Source: Gallionella sp. (GTDB taxonomy: Bacteria; Pseudomonadota; Gammaproteobacteria; Burkholderiales; Gallionellaceae). From it: DNA of 64,000 nt. Location: the NCBI GenBank assembly GCA_023259035.1, contig JAHFRA010000002.1, positions 1-64,000 of the forward strand. The letters run 5' to 3'. The notes beneath the pieces are model-generated. The model saw only the letters and a list, made by a program, of their open reading frames with translations. It did not search any database and was not told the origin of the DNA. Each line of letters starts with the position of its first letter. Positions within the stretch are counted from its first letter, which is position 1. Positions 43,933 to 52,288 of this stretch are shown here, in pieces. Both the position numbers and the translations under genes were made by a program.

Positions 43933-45405
43933 TCACACGGCGGCAGAGCGGATATTGACGAAATCCTGTGACGACACGATAGAATCACTCGAGTTTTTTG
44001 CACCATGGAACCGCACCGCATTTCGTCCTGAATCCTTGGCCTGATACATCGCGAGATCTGCGTGTTTGAGTAAAGTATCCACCGATTTCTCATTGCCGCA
44101 ATACAGGCACACGCCGATACTCGGCGAGCTATGGTGCTCATGATCATTAAGCTGATAAGGCACAGCCAGGGCTGCGCGTATCTTCTCGGCAATCAGAGCA
44201 ACTTTTTGCGAGGCTTGTTCCGCGCTCGTATCGACGTCTTCAAGAAGCACCACAAACTCATCACCGCCAAAGCGCGCCACGGTATCCACCTCACGCACAC
44301 AGGATTGAATGCGCTGCGCCACCTCGATCAGCAACAGGTCGCCGTGATCGTGGCCGAGCGTATCGTTAAGCGTCTTGAACCTGTCCATGTCGAGGAACAG
44401 CACCGCGCCATAATGATTGCTGCGCGCCGACACCGAGAGCGCTTGGCGGAAACGGTCGAGCAGCAAACGTCGGTTAGGCAGCCCGGTCAATGCGTCATAG
44501 AACGCCAGATTGTGGATTTCCTCCTCGGCCTGTTTGCGCGCGGTGATGTCGCTGAAAAAAGCCACATACTCAGTGACTTTCCCCTGCGCATCTATTACGG
44601 CGGTGATGGTCAGCCACTTCGGATAAATTTGCCCGCTCTTGCGCCTGTCCCACACCTCACCCGTCCAGGAGCCGGTATTCAGCAACTGCTGCCACATTGC
44701 CGCATAAAATGCCTTGTCCTGACGGCCAGCACTCAGAATACGCGGGTTCTTGCCCAACACCTCTTCCGGGCTATAGCCGGTGATGTTGGTAAACGCCTGA
44801 TTGACGCGGATGATGTTCGCGTTGGCATCGGTAATCATGATGGCATCATGCGTTTCGAACGCCGCCGCCGCAACACGTAATTGCTCTTCATTCTGCTTGC
44901 GCTCGGCAATGTGCTCGGCCAGTTCCTTATTAAGTGCCATCACAAGCTTCTCGGACGATTTAACTTCCTTGAGTTCCTTCACATATTGCCGGCGGTATCG
45001 ATGCATGGCCTCAATTGAAAAGGACACGATGGCCCCATCTATCAGAAACACCATGTTTGACCAAAAGCTGATTTGCAGGACTTCCATTGAAATCGAGTAA
45101 TAGGGCGGAGTAAATATATAGGTGGCAAAAGCTAACCCAATTATCGTGGTGAGCAATCCGGCCCTGTATCCGCCAATGATTGCGGCAAGCGTGACGGCCG
45201 GAAAGAAGGTCACATACTGCAACCCTGCACTGACGGGAGCAATTGCCAATCTCACCAACAAAGCCAATCCCATCAACACCGATGCCAGCAGATAGCGGTG
45301 AATGCTGCAATGCTTTTTCTGGATGATGAAAGGAAAGCGGTCGGTAATTCTCGACCATAAACGGTAAGTGGTGGTTGTCGAGGCTTCCATCGGGGGCAAT
45401 CTCAA
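43933..45405 (-). CDS. DUF4118-PAS-GGDEF diguanylate cyclase
   Basis: This 490-residue protein has four N-terminal membrane helices of the KdpD-like DUF4118 type (FFPAVTLAAIIGGYRAGLLTT and neighbours, about 38-140). A short coiled coil, a PAS domain (175-295: ETHDAIMITDANANIIRVNQ) and a GGDEF domain (305-470) with intact RFGGDEFVVLL follow. There is no EAL domain. It is expected to make c-di-GMP. Its start overlaps the end of the upstream response regulator gene by four bases, so the two are co-translated. The GGDEF half is very similar in sequence to that of the 32319 protein, which suggests domain duplication. Confidence 0.9.
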   Translation of the reverse strand: MRLPPMEASTTTTYRLWSRITDRFPFIIQKKHCSIHRYLLASVLMGLALLVRLAIAPVSAGLQYVTFFPAVTLAAIIGGYRAGLLTTIIGLAFATYIFTPPYYSISMEVLQISFWSNMVFLIDGAIVSFSIEAMHRYRRQYVKELKEVKSSEKLVMALNKELAEHIAERKQNEEQLRVAAAAFETHDAIMITDANANIIRVNQAFTNITGYSPEEVLGKNPRILSAGRQDKAFYAAMWQQLLNTGSWTGEVWDRRKSGQIYPKWLTITAVIDAQGKVTEYVAFFSDITARKQAEEEIHNLAFYDALTGLPNRRLLLDRFRQALSVSARSNHYGAVLFLDMDRFKTLNDTLGHDHGDLLLIEVAQRIQSCVREVDTVARFGGDEFVVLLEDVDTSAEQASQKVALIAEKIRAALAVPYQLNDHEHHSSPSIGVCLYCGNEKSVDTLLKHADLAMYQAKDSGRNAVRFHGAKNSSDSIVSSQDFVNIRSAAV

Positions 45406-45794
45406 GGGGGCTGCAAGGCCGCAGCAAACTTGTTATTCAAATGGTAGGCCCATAAAGCCGCGCGAATCCGCATGAACTGTGAAGTCTTGTCAAAAAAATT
45501 GTCCTGTGCGGTGTACAAGCAGCGGTTGAAGTAAAACTCGCTGGTGCAATCGGCCAATATCATCACCTTGATCCCGGGATGGCGTTTTTTGATATTTTTC
45601 AGCATGCCAACCACCGCTGCATTCCTCAGGCCGATGTCGAAAATCACGACATCTGGCATCAATGTATCAATGCACTCGATCACATCCTCCTCAATTGCCA
45701 AATAACCGATTACCGTAATACCGGGTATATCGGACAGAATGGATTGCAGGTATCCCCGCACAGTTTCCGAATCTTCCACAACAAGTACGTTCAT
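45402..45794 (-). CDS. receiver-domain response regulator
   Basis: This protein of about 130 residues is a stand-alone receiver domain. It has the acidic ED at 7-8 (VLVVEDSETV), Asp53 as acceptor (VVIFDIGLR), and Lys in FFDKTSQF. After the domain it has about 20 residues of unknown function (LWAYHLNNKFAAALQPP). The gene runs into the diguanylate cyclase gene with a four-base overlap, so the regulator probably controls or reports to that enzyme. The start at 45794 has GGGAG about nine bases upstream. A longer frame to 45836 is unlikely. Confidence 0.82.
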   Translation of the reverse strand: MNVLVVEDSETVRGYLQSILSDIPGITVIGYLAIEEDVIECIDTLMPDVVIFDIGLRNAAVVGMLKNIKKRHPGIKVMILADCTSEFYFNRCLYTAQDNFFDKTSQFMRIRAALWAYHLNNKFAAALQPP

Positions 45795-45846
45795 CACTCC
45801 GCTCTCCCATCCGTCGGTCCGCTTCCGTTTGCGCAAGCTCCGAATG

Positions 45847-46269
45847 TCACTCCGGTTTGAAATCGTATGGATAGGTTTGTAGCACCGGCTTCATCAGCAT
45901 GTCCTCCTTAATGACGTGACCAGTCAACCAATCACTCAAAAACTCAGAATAATGCTCTGCCGCCTCCTCATCCCACACGCCATTCTTGCCCACTATCACA
46001 TCTCTCATAAGACGAAAGGTCTTCAGCAAAACCTCATGCTCCAGATTGTTTTTGGTAAAAGGAATTCTGGCCGCCTGCGCAATCTTCTCTTCATTCGCAA
46101 AATGAATAAGCAACCAATGCTCAATCTGGTCAAATGCCTGTGGCAGGGCGAAGCCGTCCCTTTTCTTGATCATGTACTCGGCGCCGTTGACCATAGTGAT
46201 TAATTGCTTATGATCGGAATCGATAATTGCATTCCCGACACTCAGATGCTCCGTCCACTCCAAACCCAT
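45847..46269 (-). CDS. bacteriohemerythrin
   Basis: This protein of about 140 residues has the hemerythrin iron-ligand set: His in DSDHKQL, His and Glu in HWLLIHFANEEKI, His in NLEHEVLL, and His and Asp in GHVIKEDMLMK. It forms a four-helix bundle that binds O2 at a di-iron site, used for oxygen sensing, storage or delivery. I prefer the start at 46269 (MGLEWTEHLSVG), which matches the family N-terminus and has GGAGG upstream. The frame can be extended to 46344, without a ribosome binding site. It lies 52 bp upstream of the response regulator and diguanylate cyclase pair. Copy B of the 66-bp element lies about 110-170 bp before its start. Confidence 0.9.
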   Translation of the reverse strand: MGLEWTEHLSVGNAIIDSDHKQLITMVNGAEYMIKKRDGFALPQAFDQIEHWLLIHFANEEKIAQAARIPFTKNNLEHEVLLKTFRLMRDVIVGKNGVWDEEAAEHYSEFLSDWLTGHVIKEDMLMKPVLQTYPYDFKPE

Positions 46270-46376
46270 CATGCCCTCCGTTAAATTGGCTTCCACTAAA
46301 CTTGGGAGCACCTTCGTGACGCCGCTTTGGCTTGCAGAATCCATGGGGACACGATATTCCCTCGCACATGATCTGG

Positions 46377-46442
46377 GTATCGGTGCTTGTCTGATTGTGG
46401 TGTAAGAATCAGGGAAATTTGTTGTCAGCGTTTGTCTGACAG
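46377..46442. repeat. 66-bp intergenic element, copy B
   Basis: This is the second copy, with TTTGTCTGA-type boxes 45 bp apart (the first reads CTTGTCTGA) and a perfect TGTCAG-N7-CTGACA. It lies between the NarL-type regulator gene end and the hemerythrin start, upstream of hemerythrin. Confidence 0.85.
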
Positions 46443-46520
46443 AGCGGGAAACATGGCAGGATGAATGGCTTGTACCCTGCTGATACTAAACTGGATGGGC
46501 TGTACGAGCGGTTGGTGTGA

Positions 46521-47150
46521 CTACATAATCTGGTTGTCAACGGCGTAGCGCATCAGCTCGGCGTTGTTTTGCAGGTGCATTTTTTCCAGGATGCGACCGC
46601 GGTAAGTGCTGATAGTTTTCACGCTCAGTTTCAGGATGTCGGCTATTTCCCCGGCAGTTTTGGCAGAGGCTAACAGCAGGAAAATCTGGTATTCGCGATT
46701 CGACAGTGTTTCGTGCGGGAGTCTTTCATCCGGCATTCTGATTTCGCTGGCGAGCATTTCGGCCACTGCCGGACTGATATACCTTTTGCCGTCCAGCGCG
46801 CAGTGCACCGCATTCACCAACTCTTCCGGCGCGCATTCCTTGTTCAGATAGCCAGCTGCACCGGCCCTGATAAGGCGCACAGCGTATTGATCTTCCGGGT
46901 AGGCACTGAGAATCAGTACCGGCAATGCCGGTTTTTCCTTCTGCAGTCGCTTGAGCAAGTCGATGCCGTTCATGCCGGGCATGGAAATATCGATCAGCGC
47001 CACGTCGCAGTCGTTTTCGTGAAGCCAATCCAGGGCATCGGTGCCATTGGTGCTGCTCATCACAACCTTCATCTCACCGTTTCTTTCCAGAATGAGTGCC
47101 AGTCCCTGTCGCACGGTGGAGTGATCGTCGGCGATCAGAATGCGGATCAT
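46521..47150 (-). CDS. NarL/UvrY-type response regulator
   Basis: This 209-residue response regulator has a receiver domain (1-120) with DD at 8-9, Asp54 (VALIDISMPGMNG) and Lys at YLNKECAPEE, and a C-terminal LuxR-type helix-turn-helix (147-205: LSNREYQIFLLLASAKTAGEIA, LSVKTISTYRGRILEKM). The sequence is close to the UvrY/GacA and NarL group. The start codon overlaps the end of the upstream histidine kinase gene by four bases, so the two form a pair. It is a candidate regulator of the 66-bp elements, but this has not been shown. Confidence 0.92.
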   Translation of the reverse strand: MIRILIADDHSTVRQGLALILERNGEMKVVMSSTNGTDALDWLHENDCDVALIDISMPGMNGIDLLKRLQKEKPALPVLILSAYPEDQYAVRLIRAGAAGYLNKECAPEELVNAVHCALDGKRYISPAVAEMLASEIRMPDERLPHETLSNREYQIFLLLASAKTAGEIADILKLSVKTISTYRGRILEKMHLQNNAELMRYAVDNQIM

Positions 47151-50100
47151 GTTTTCTCCTTTTCATTGGCCGGCAACGGCAATATTACCGTCACGTTAAA
47201 TCCCCCACCGGGCGGAATATCGAAGTTGATTTTACCGCCCAGCTGATCGGCGCGCTCGCACATGCCGAGTATGCCATAGGGTATTGAGGTATCGGTGCGT
47301 TTTTCCGTCACACCGCGCCCATTGTCGATAATCGACATGACAACCTCTTCGTCATTGCGGTGAAATTCGATTTCCACCCTGGATGCGCCGGAATGCCGCG
47401 CCACATTGGTGAGTGATTCCTGAGCAATTCTGAACAGCGCAATCGAGCGTGTCTTGTCCAATTCTGCCGCGCAGTCTTCGCTCTTGGCGCAGACGCAGTT
47501 CACCCGGCACTCGATGCCGGTACGTTTATGGAATTGCGCGGCTTGCCATTCAAGCGCCGCCACCAGACCGAGATCGTCGAGTATGGTCGGATGCAGTCCG
47601 GTGATGATTTTCCGCATAACGCCAGTCGCGTTATCAATTAATTGCGATATCTCCGCGACGCGATCGAGAAACCGCACTGTTTCAGTGTTCACTGACAGTT
47701 CAGTTTTCAACCAATGGGCTCCCATTTTCAGGGCAGTCAGCGTGCCACCCAGATCGTCGTGGATTTCGCGCGCGATGCTGGCTTTTTCTTCCTCGCGCAC
47801 AGACTGCAGATGCGCGGTAAGGTCGTGCAGCTTCTGTTCCACCCGCTTGCGCTCGGTGATATCGGTTACCGTTGAGCGGGTCATCGCAAAATCACCGCTG
47901 GTGTCATAAATGGCTGTCGCGTTTATAAGTCCCTCAAGCACCGTTCCGTCCTTGCGGATTATTCCGGCCTCAATATCGCGGACAAAGCCTTGCTCCACGA
48001 GTTGCGGGAAAGTTTCCCGGAAGGTTTGAAGTCCCGTGTGTGCAAGCAAGTCCGGCCACTTCATTTTCCCGACCACCTCATCCCGCGTATAACCCAACCA
48101 CGCGAGTTCGGTATTGTTGATCTGGCGGATGATGCCGTCCTTGTCCAGTGAGTGGTAGCCGCAAGGGGCGCGGTTGTACAGGTCTTCAATCTCCTTGGCA
48201 TAAATAAGGGTTTGTGCGAACAATAGCTCCTGTTTCTCTTTTGCCTGCTTGCGCTCGGTGATGTCCTGAATAATGGCCAGAAAAATAGTAGTAGTAGTAG
48301 TAGTAGTAGTAGTAGACATGAGCTGCAGGTTTACTTCCACCGGATAGGTCGTGCCATCCTTGCGCCGATGAACCGTCTCGAACAGCAGCGATGATTGTTC
48401 GCCGCTGCGTAGCGGGGCAACCAACTGCTCAAAGCTCTCGCGTGTGAATAATGGCTTGATATCCAGCGGGGTGAGTCGGTTCAGCTCGTCGGACGAGTAA
48501 CCCAGGTTTTTCTTTGCGCCTTCGCTTGCTTGAGTGAAATGCAGGGTGTCGGCATCGAACAAATAAATCTCGTTGAACGAACCTCGCAGCAAACTGCCGA
48601 ACTGCTGCATCAAATCTTCTGCCTGCTTGCGCTCGGTGATGTCCTGCACCGTGCCTCGCATCGCCACAGCTTTACCTTCCGTATCGCGGATGGTTTCGGC
48701 GAGGGCATGAATTACTTTCTTCTTGCCGCCTGCAAGACAGATTCTGTATTCAATATCGTATTTTTTCACTCCGTCCAAAGCATCGCTTAAGGCTTGGTCA
48801 ACTCTGATTCGATCCTCGGGAGCGATCAGGTTAAGGAAATTTTTGCGATGTTCATTCAGCTCGCTCTTGTCTATCTCAAATAACCGGTATGTTTCATCAG
48901 ACCAGGCCGCAGTATTATTCCGCACATCCCATTCCCAGGAACCAATCTTTGCCAATTGCTGTGCTGCAAGCAAGTTTAATCGGGCTTTTTGCAATTCCTC
49001 TTCAGCATGCTTGCGCTCGGTGATGTCCTGGCAAAAAACGAAAAGCTGACCGGATTCCGGCATATAAGTGACAGCCACTTCAATATCAATTTCATGCCCA
49101 TCCTTGTGGCGGTGGCGTGTTTCAAACCGGTCATAACCCTGCGCCACCACTTTGGCGATATGCGCATGCACCTTTTCCGGTGTCAGCTCTATCGCTTCCA
49201 ATTGGCTGATGTGCATGTTCACCAGCTCTTCAATCGTATAGCCGGATATTTTTGCGTAAGCCGCATTGGCTTCCTGTATATTTCCCAACGCATCGGTCAT
49301 CCAGAAACCATCTATTGCGTTCTCAATACCCCGCTTGTACTTTGCCAACGCCGCTTTCACCTCATGGCGTTCGGTGATGTCACGAGCGATGGCCCATATC
49401 GCCTCGGGCTGGTTGTTCTTGTCCCGCAGCAGGAAGGCTTTAAATTCCACCGGAAAAACCGTCCCGTCTCTGCGGATGTATTCCTTCTCGTACACCTGCG
49501 AATAACCATTGGGAATGACCTGCTCTGCGATGATCCGCGCCTCGAATTCATGCCATTTCTCCGGTGTCAGGGAAGTGCAGTTATGGCGTTGCAGCTCATC
49601 GGCGGAGTATCCCAGCATTTCCCGGTAAGCATGATTGAACTCAAGCAGCCGTCCAGACATATCCACCATGACAAAAGCATCCATCATGCTCTCGTGGAGA
49701 CGGCGGTACTTGGCTTCGCTTTCCCGCAATAATTTCTCCCGCTGCGATAACCTGGTCAGCATGGCATTAAGGGCGTTGGTTAGGCTGCCGATCTCGCCTC
49801 CGTCCGTTTGCGTCAACAGGATGTCGTTATTACCGGCGGCGATTCTATTGGCAGCAAGCGTAATCTGTTTGAGGGGAGAGAACGTCCGGCGCAGTGCCAG
49901 CATGGCAATTCCACCGACCAGCAGCATCACCATGAATTCGTCGATGAGGGTATCCGCGGGAATCGTGGCAACCTGTTCCGCTACCACGGCAGCGGGCAGG
50001 TAATGCATCAAGAGCAGGAAGCGCGACGGGTTGCCGGGGTCAAAATAAACCCGCCTGGCGGTAAATAATGGGCTGCCCGGCTTTGTTGCGGCAGCTTGTA

Positions 50101-50947
50101 GCGGCAGATAATCCGGTGTCCGAGAATCGAACATCGGCTGGATGAAATGAAAATCCGTGGTGATTTTATCCTTGCTGCCCAGTTCGAACTTAAAGGCTTG
50201 CCTTGAATCGGGGTGTAGCAGGTGTTGCCCGCTCTCGTTTGTTATGTAGGTCTGGACACCGGGTAGATCGGATATGGCGGATTTCAGCAAGCTGCCCACA
50301 TCCATGTTGACAACCACCATGCCGAATATTTCCCCCGAGGGGGTAAAGACCGGAGTGGCAGCACGCAATACAGGATGATACGGTTGCTCAATAACTCCGC
50401 CTTCCCGGTTGAGATTGAAATCAGAAAGATATACCTCACCGGCGCGTAAACCCAGTGTCGCCTTGAAATAATCCCGATCACCTTTGGCTTGAAGTCTGGC
50501 GGGCGGCGTTACTTCAATTTTTCCTGCGCGATTATCAATTCGCACAATCTCGCGCCCCCCGTCGGCCATGCCGATGTAGCGTATCTGGTAGTAGCCCTGA
50601 TGCGCATTTGAGAAAACAGAGAAGATTTGTTGCAGGCGTTCTTCCCATACTTTGCTGGTATTGCCGTAGCGTGGGTCAAAGCCACGGTTCAGGGCCGCGC
50701 GCACGATGCCGGAAATCGGAGGGGTATTGGACAGGAACAACACATCCTGGCGCAGTGTATTAATCGACTGGTTTAGCCGTAAATTTTCAGTCTCGAGATC
50801 GTGTTCCAGATGGACACGCCGCTCGTTCAGGTACACATCGCGAAGACGTGCATTTTCGACAAGCAGCAATGTCGCCGTACCCGCAACCACCATGGCCAGA
50901 ACACCGATCGTGATACGCGTGGACAAGAGCAAGTTGCGCAGTCTCAT
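47147..50947 (-). CDS. NarX-type histidine kinase with five PAS domains
   Basis: This kinase of about 1266 residues has TM1 (8-28), a double-Cache periplasmic sensor (35-330), TM2 (335-355), HAMP, about five PAS domains (410-1030), HisKA_3 with His in AREIHDDLGGTL, and a C-terminal HATPase (NGRGVTEKRTD). The HisKA_3 type fits a NarL-type regulator, which is the next gene with a four-base overlap. One PAS domain contains a run of eight Thr encoded by a (TAG)10 tract. Many PAS domains suggest redox or ligand integration. The start at 50947 has AAGGTG upstream. The longer frame to 50992 is rejected. Confidence 0.92.
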   Translation of the reverse strand: MRLRNLLLSTRITIGVLAMVVAGTATLLLVENARLRDVYLNERRVHLEHDLETENLRLNQSINTLRQDVLFLSNTPPISGIVRAALNRGFDPRYGNTSKVWEERLQQIFSVFSNAHQGYYQIRYIGMADGGREIVRIDNRAGKIEVTPPARLQAKGDRDYFKATLGLRAGEVYLSDFNLNREGGVIEQPYHPVLRAATPVFTPSGEIFGMVVVNMDVGSLLKSAISDLPGVQTYITNESGQHLLHPDSRQAFKFELGSKDKITTDFHFIQPMFDSRTPDYLPLQAAATKPGSPLFTARRVYFDPGNPSRFLLLMHYLPAAVVAEQVATIPADTLIDEFMVMLLVGGIAMLALRRTFSPLKQITLAANRIAAGNNDILLTQTDGGEIGSLTNALNAMLTRLSQREKLLRESEAKYRRLHESMMDAFVMVDMSGRLLEFNHAYREMLGYSADELQRHNCTSLTPEKWHEFEARIIAEQVIPNGYSQVYEKEYIRRDGTVFPVEFKAFLLRDKNNQPEAIWAIARDITERHEVKAALAKYKRGIENAIDGFWMTDALGNIQEANAAYAKISGYTIEELVNMHISQLEAIELTPEKVHAHIAKVVAQGYDRFETRHRHKDGHEIDIEVAVTYMPESGQLFVFCQDITERKHAEEELQKARLNLLAAQQLAKIGSWEWDVRNNTAAWSDETYRLFEIDKSELNEHRKNFLNLIAPEDRIRVDQALSDALDGVKKYDIEYRICLAGGKKKVIHALAETIRDTEGKAVAMRGTVQDITERKQAEDLMQQFGSLLRGSFNEIYLFDADTLHFTQASEGAKKNLGYSSDELNRLTPLDIKPLFTRESFEQLVAPLRSGEQSSLLFETVHRRKDGTTYPVEVNLQLMSTTTTTTTTTIFLAIIQDITERKQAKEKQELLFAQTLIYAKEIEDLYNRAPCGYHSLDKDGIIRQINNTELAWLGYTRDEVVGKMKWPDLLAHTGLQTFRETFPQLVEQGFVRDIEAGIIRKDGTVLEGLINATAIYDTSGDFAMTRSTVTDITERKRVEQKLHDLTAHLQSVREEEKASIAREIHDDLGGTLTALKMGAHWLKTELSVNTETVRFLDRVAEISQLIDNATGVMRKIITGLHPTILDDLGLVAALEWQAAQFHKRTGIECRVNCVCAKSEDCAAELDKTRSIALFRIAQESLTNVARHSGASRVEIEFHRNDEEVVMSIIDNGRGVTEKRTDTSIPYGILGMCERADQLGGKINFDIPPGGGFNVTVILPLPANEKEKT
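48286..48315. repeat. (TAG)10 trinucleotide microsatellite in a PAS domain
   Basis: The plus strand carries ten perfect TAG repeats (30 bp). On the coding strand this encodes a run of eight Thr inside a PAS domain of the histidine kinase. Length changes by slippage would keep the reading frame. Trinucleotide tracts of this purity are rare in bacterial coding DNA. Confidence 0.95.
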
Positions 50948-51292
50948 AACACCTTCATGAATAATAATGGTGCGGGGTGCCGTTACATGCAATCCAGAAT
51001 TTATACCGGAGGCGCAGCGTTTCGAACTTTATTAGCGCATCGAGGACAGATCAATAAAACCACTGCTGTTCACTTAACCGTCCGTGGTTAAATAGTCGCT
51101 TGGCACGGGGTTATCGCGCTTATTGACCCGGCACAAATATGTTTGAAATTTTCATTCGGGCCGAGATTCGAAGCCCATTCATCCTTGACACATCAGTGCG
51201 AATGGACTTCAAACTTCACTTGACCGGACCAATAATCAATAATCGGCAGTTCCATCAGAGCTTGTCTAACCACCAGTCGCTCACCCGGAGCC

Positions 51293-51345
51293 CTTCGACA
51301 AGGCCTTTAGTCCTGAGCGCAGCCGAAGAGTCTGGGCGAACGGGG
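51293..51345. repeat. dispersed REP-like sequence in the gap before cspA
   Basis: The stretch GAGCCCTTCGACAAGGCC and TAGTCCTGAGCGCAGCCGAAG is a diverged copy of the CTTCGACAAGCTCAGG-type repeats common in betaproteobacteria. It sits in the 421-bp gap 50948-51368 between the histidine kinase start and cspA. I see no gene in that gap. Confidence 0.5.
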
Positions 51346-51368
51346 TTCTTCTTAAGCGAACAGCGTTG

Positions 51369-51572
51369 TCAAGGAGCCTGGATGTTGGAGGCTTGCTTCC
51401 CCTTGGGGCCTTGCGTCACTTCGAAGCTAACCTTTTGGCCTTCCTTGAGTGACTTGAAACCGCTCATATTGATTGCGGAAAAGTGCGCGAACAAATCCTC
51501 GCTGCCATCATCGGGAGTGACAAAACCAAAACCCTTTGCGTCGTTAAACCATTTAACTGTACCCGTTGCCAT
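51369..51572 (-). CDS. cspA: cold-shock protein CspA family
   Basis: This 67-residue OB-fold protein has both RNA-binding motifs, KGFGFV and DLFAHF (here [20 protein letters not shown]). It is close to typical CspA/CspE proteins and acts as an RNA chaperone. Copy C of the 66-bp element lies 72-137 bp upstream of the start. Confidence 0.95.
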   Translation of the reverse strand: MATGTVKWFNDAKGFGFVTPDDGSEDLFAHFSAINMSGFKSLKEGQKVSFEVTQGPKGKQASNIQAP

Positions 51573-51643
51573 GTGACCATCTCCTAACTATAAAACGAGG
51601 AAATCCCCGCAGCGTGACAATAGCTCATTGCGCACGAAACTTG

Positions 51644-51709
51644 CTATAGGTGTTTGTCTGATTGCAGTGTAAGGATTAGGGAAATTTGTTGTCAGCGTTT
51701 GTCTGACAG
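51644..51709. repeat. 66-bp intergenic element, copy C
   Basis: This is the third copy, 59 of 66 bases identical to copy B, with both TTTGTCTGA boxes intact and a perfect TGTCAG-N7-CTGACA. It lies upstream of cspA and downstream of ccoH. Confidence 0.85.
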
Positions 51710-51751
51710 CACGCAATGAAGGCGCTGTGTTAAGGGCCTGCTGGTCTTCAG

Positions 51752-52261
51752 TCATGGCGTAGCCGCAACCATAAATCTATCTGTGCCAACCTCGAATATA
51801 TCTTTTCCGCGTTTGACGTGAATGCGCAACTCCCAGTAGCCTTTGAGAGGGAAGCTGATATAGCCATGATAGTTGCCCGGTGACACCTCCCTGAAAGCCG
51901 TGGCGAAGTCCCTGCCTTCATCCGATGCGCGGTAGGCTTTTACCTCCATAGCTCCGCTGACCAGTGCGCCATCGCGATCCACCACGCTGATTTCATATTC
52001 GGTTGGCAAACCCGTCACGATAGACTTGGGCTGATTGATGGTAGCTTTCCAGGCAAGTGCTTTTTGTTCCTGCAAATCACTTACCAAAGAAGCATTGGAT
52101 TTGCGATCTTTGGTGCTGTAATCCCTGTCCACCAAGTTCGGGCGGTTGTGCGTGGCAAACCAGATGAAGGTGCCGTTCACCCCCAGCACCAGAATAATCA
52201 GCCCTATCATTCCGATGAACCAAGGATTGCGCAAACCTTTTTTGCTGTGCTGTGAAATCAT
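51752..52261 (-). CDS. ccoH: FixH/CcoH family protein
   Basis: This protein of about 169 residues has one N-terminal membrane helix (WFIGMIGLIILVLGVNGTFIWFAT) and a periplasmic Ig-like domain (YEISVVDRDGALVSGAMEVKAYRA, PGNYHGYISFPLKGYWELRIHV). This is the FixH/CcoH architecture. CcoH helps assemble and stabilise cbb3 oxidase. It follows ccoG by 27 bases in the same operon. Start 52261 (MISQHSKKG) is preferred to 52288. The C-terminus is FMVAATP. Confidence 0.88.
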   Translation of the reverse strand: MISQHSKKGLRNPWFIGMIGLIILVLGVNGTFIWFATHNRPNLVDRDYSTKDRKSNASLVSDLQEQKALAWKATINQPKSIVTGLPTEYEISVVDRDGALVSGAMEVKAYRASDEGRDFATAFREVSPGNYHGYISFPLKGYWELRIHVKRGKDIFEVGTDRFMVAATP

Positions 52262-52288
52262 TTTTCGCTCGCTCCGCAATGTGTGCAA

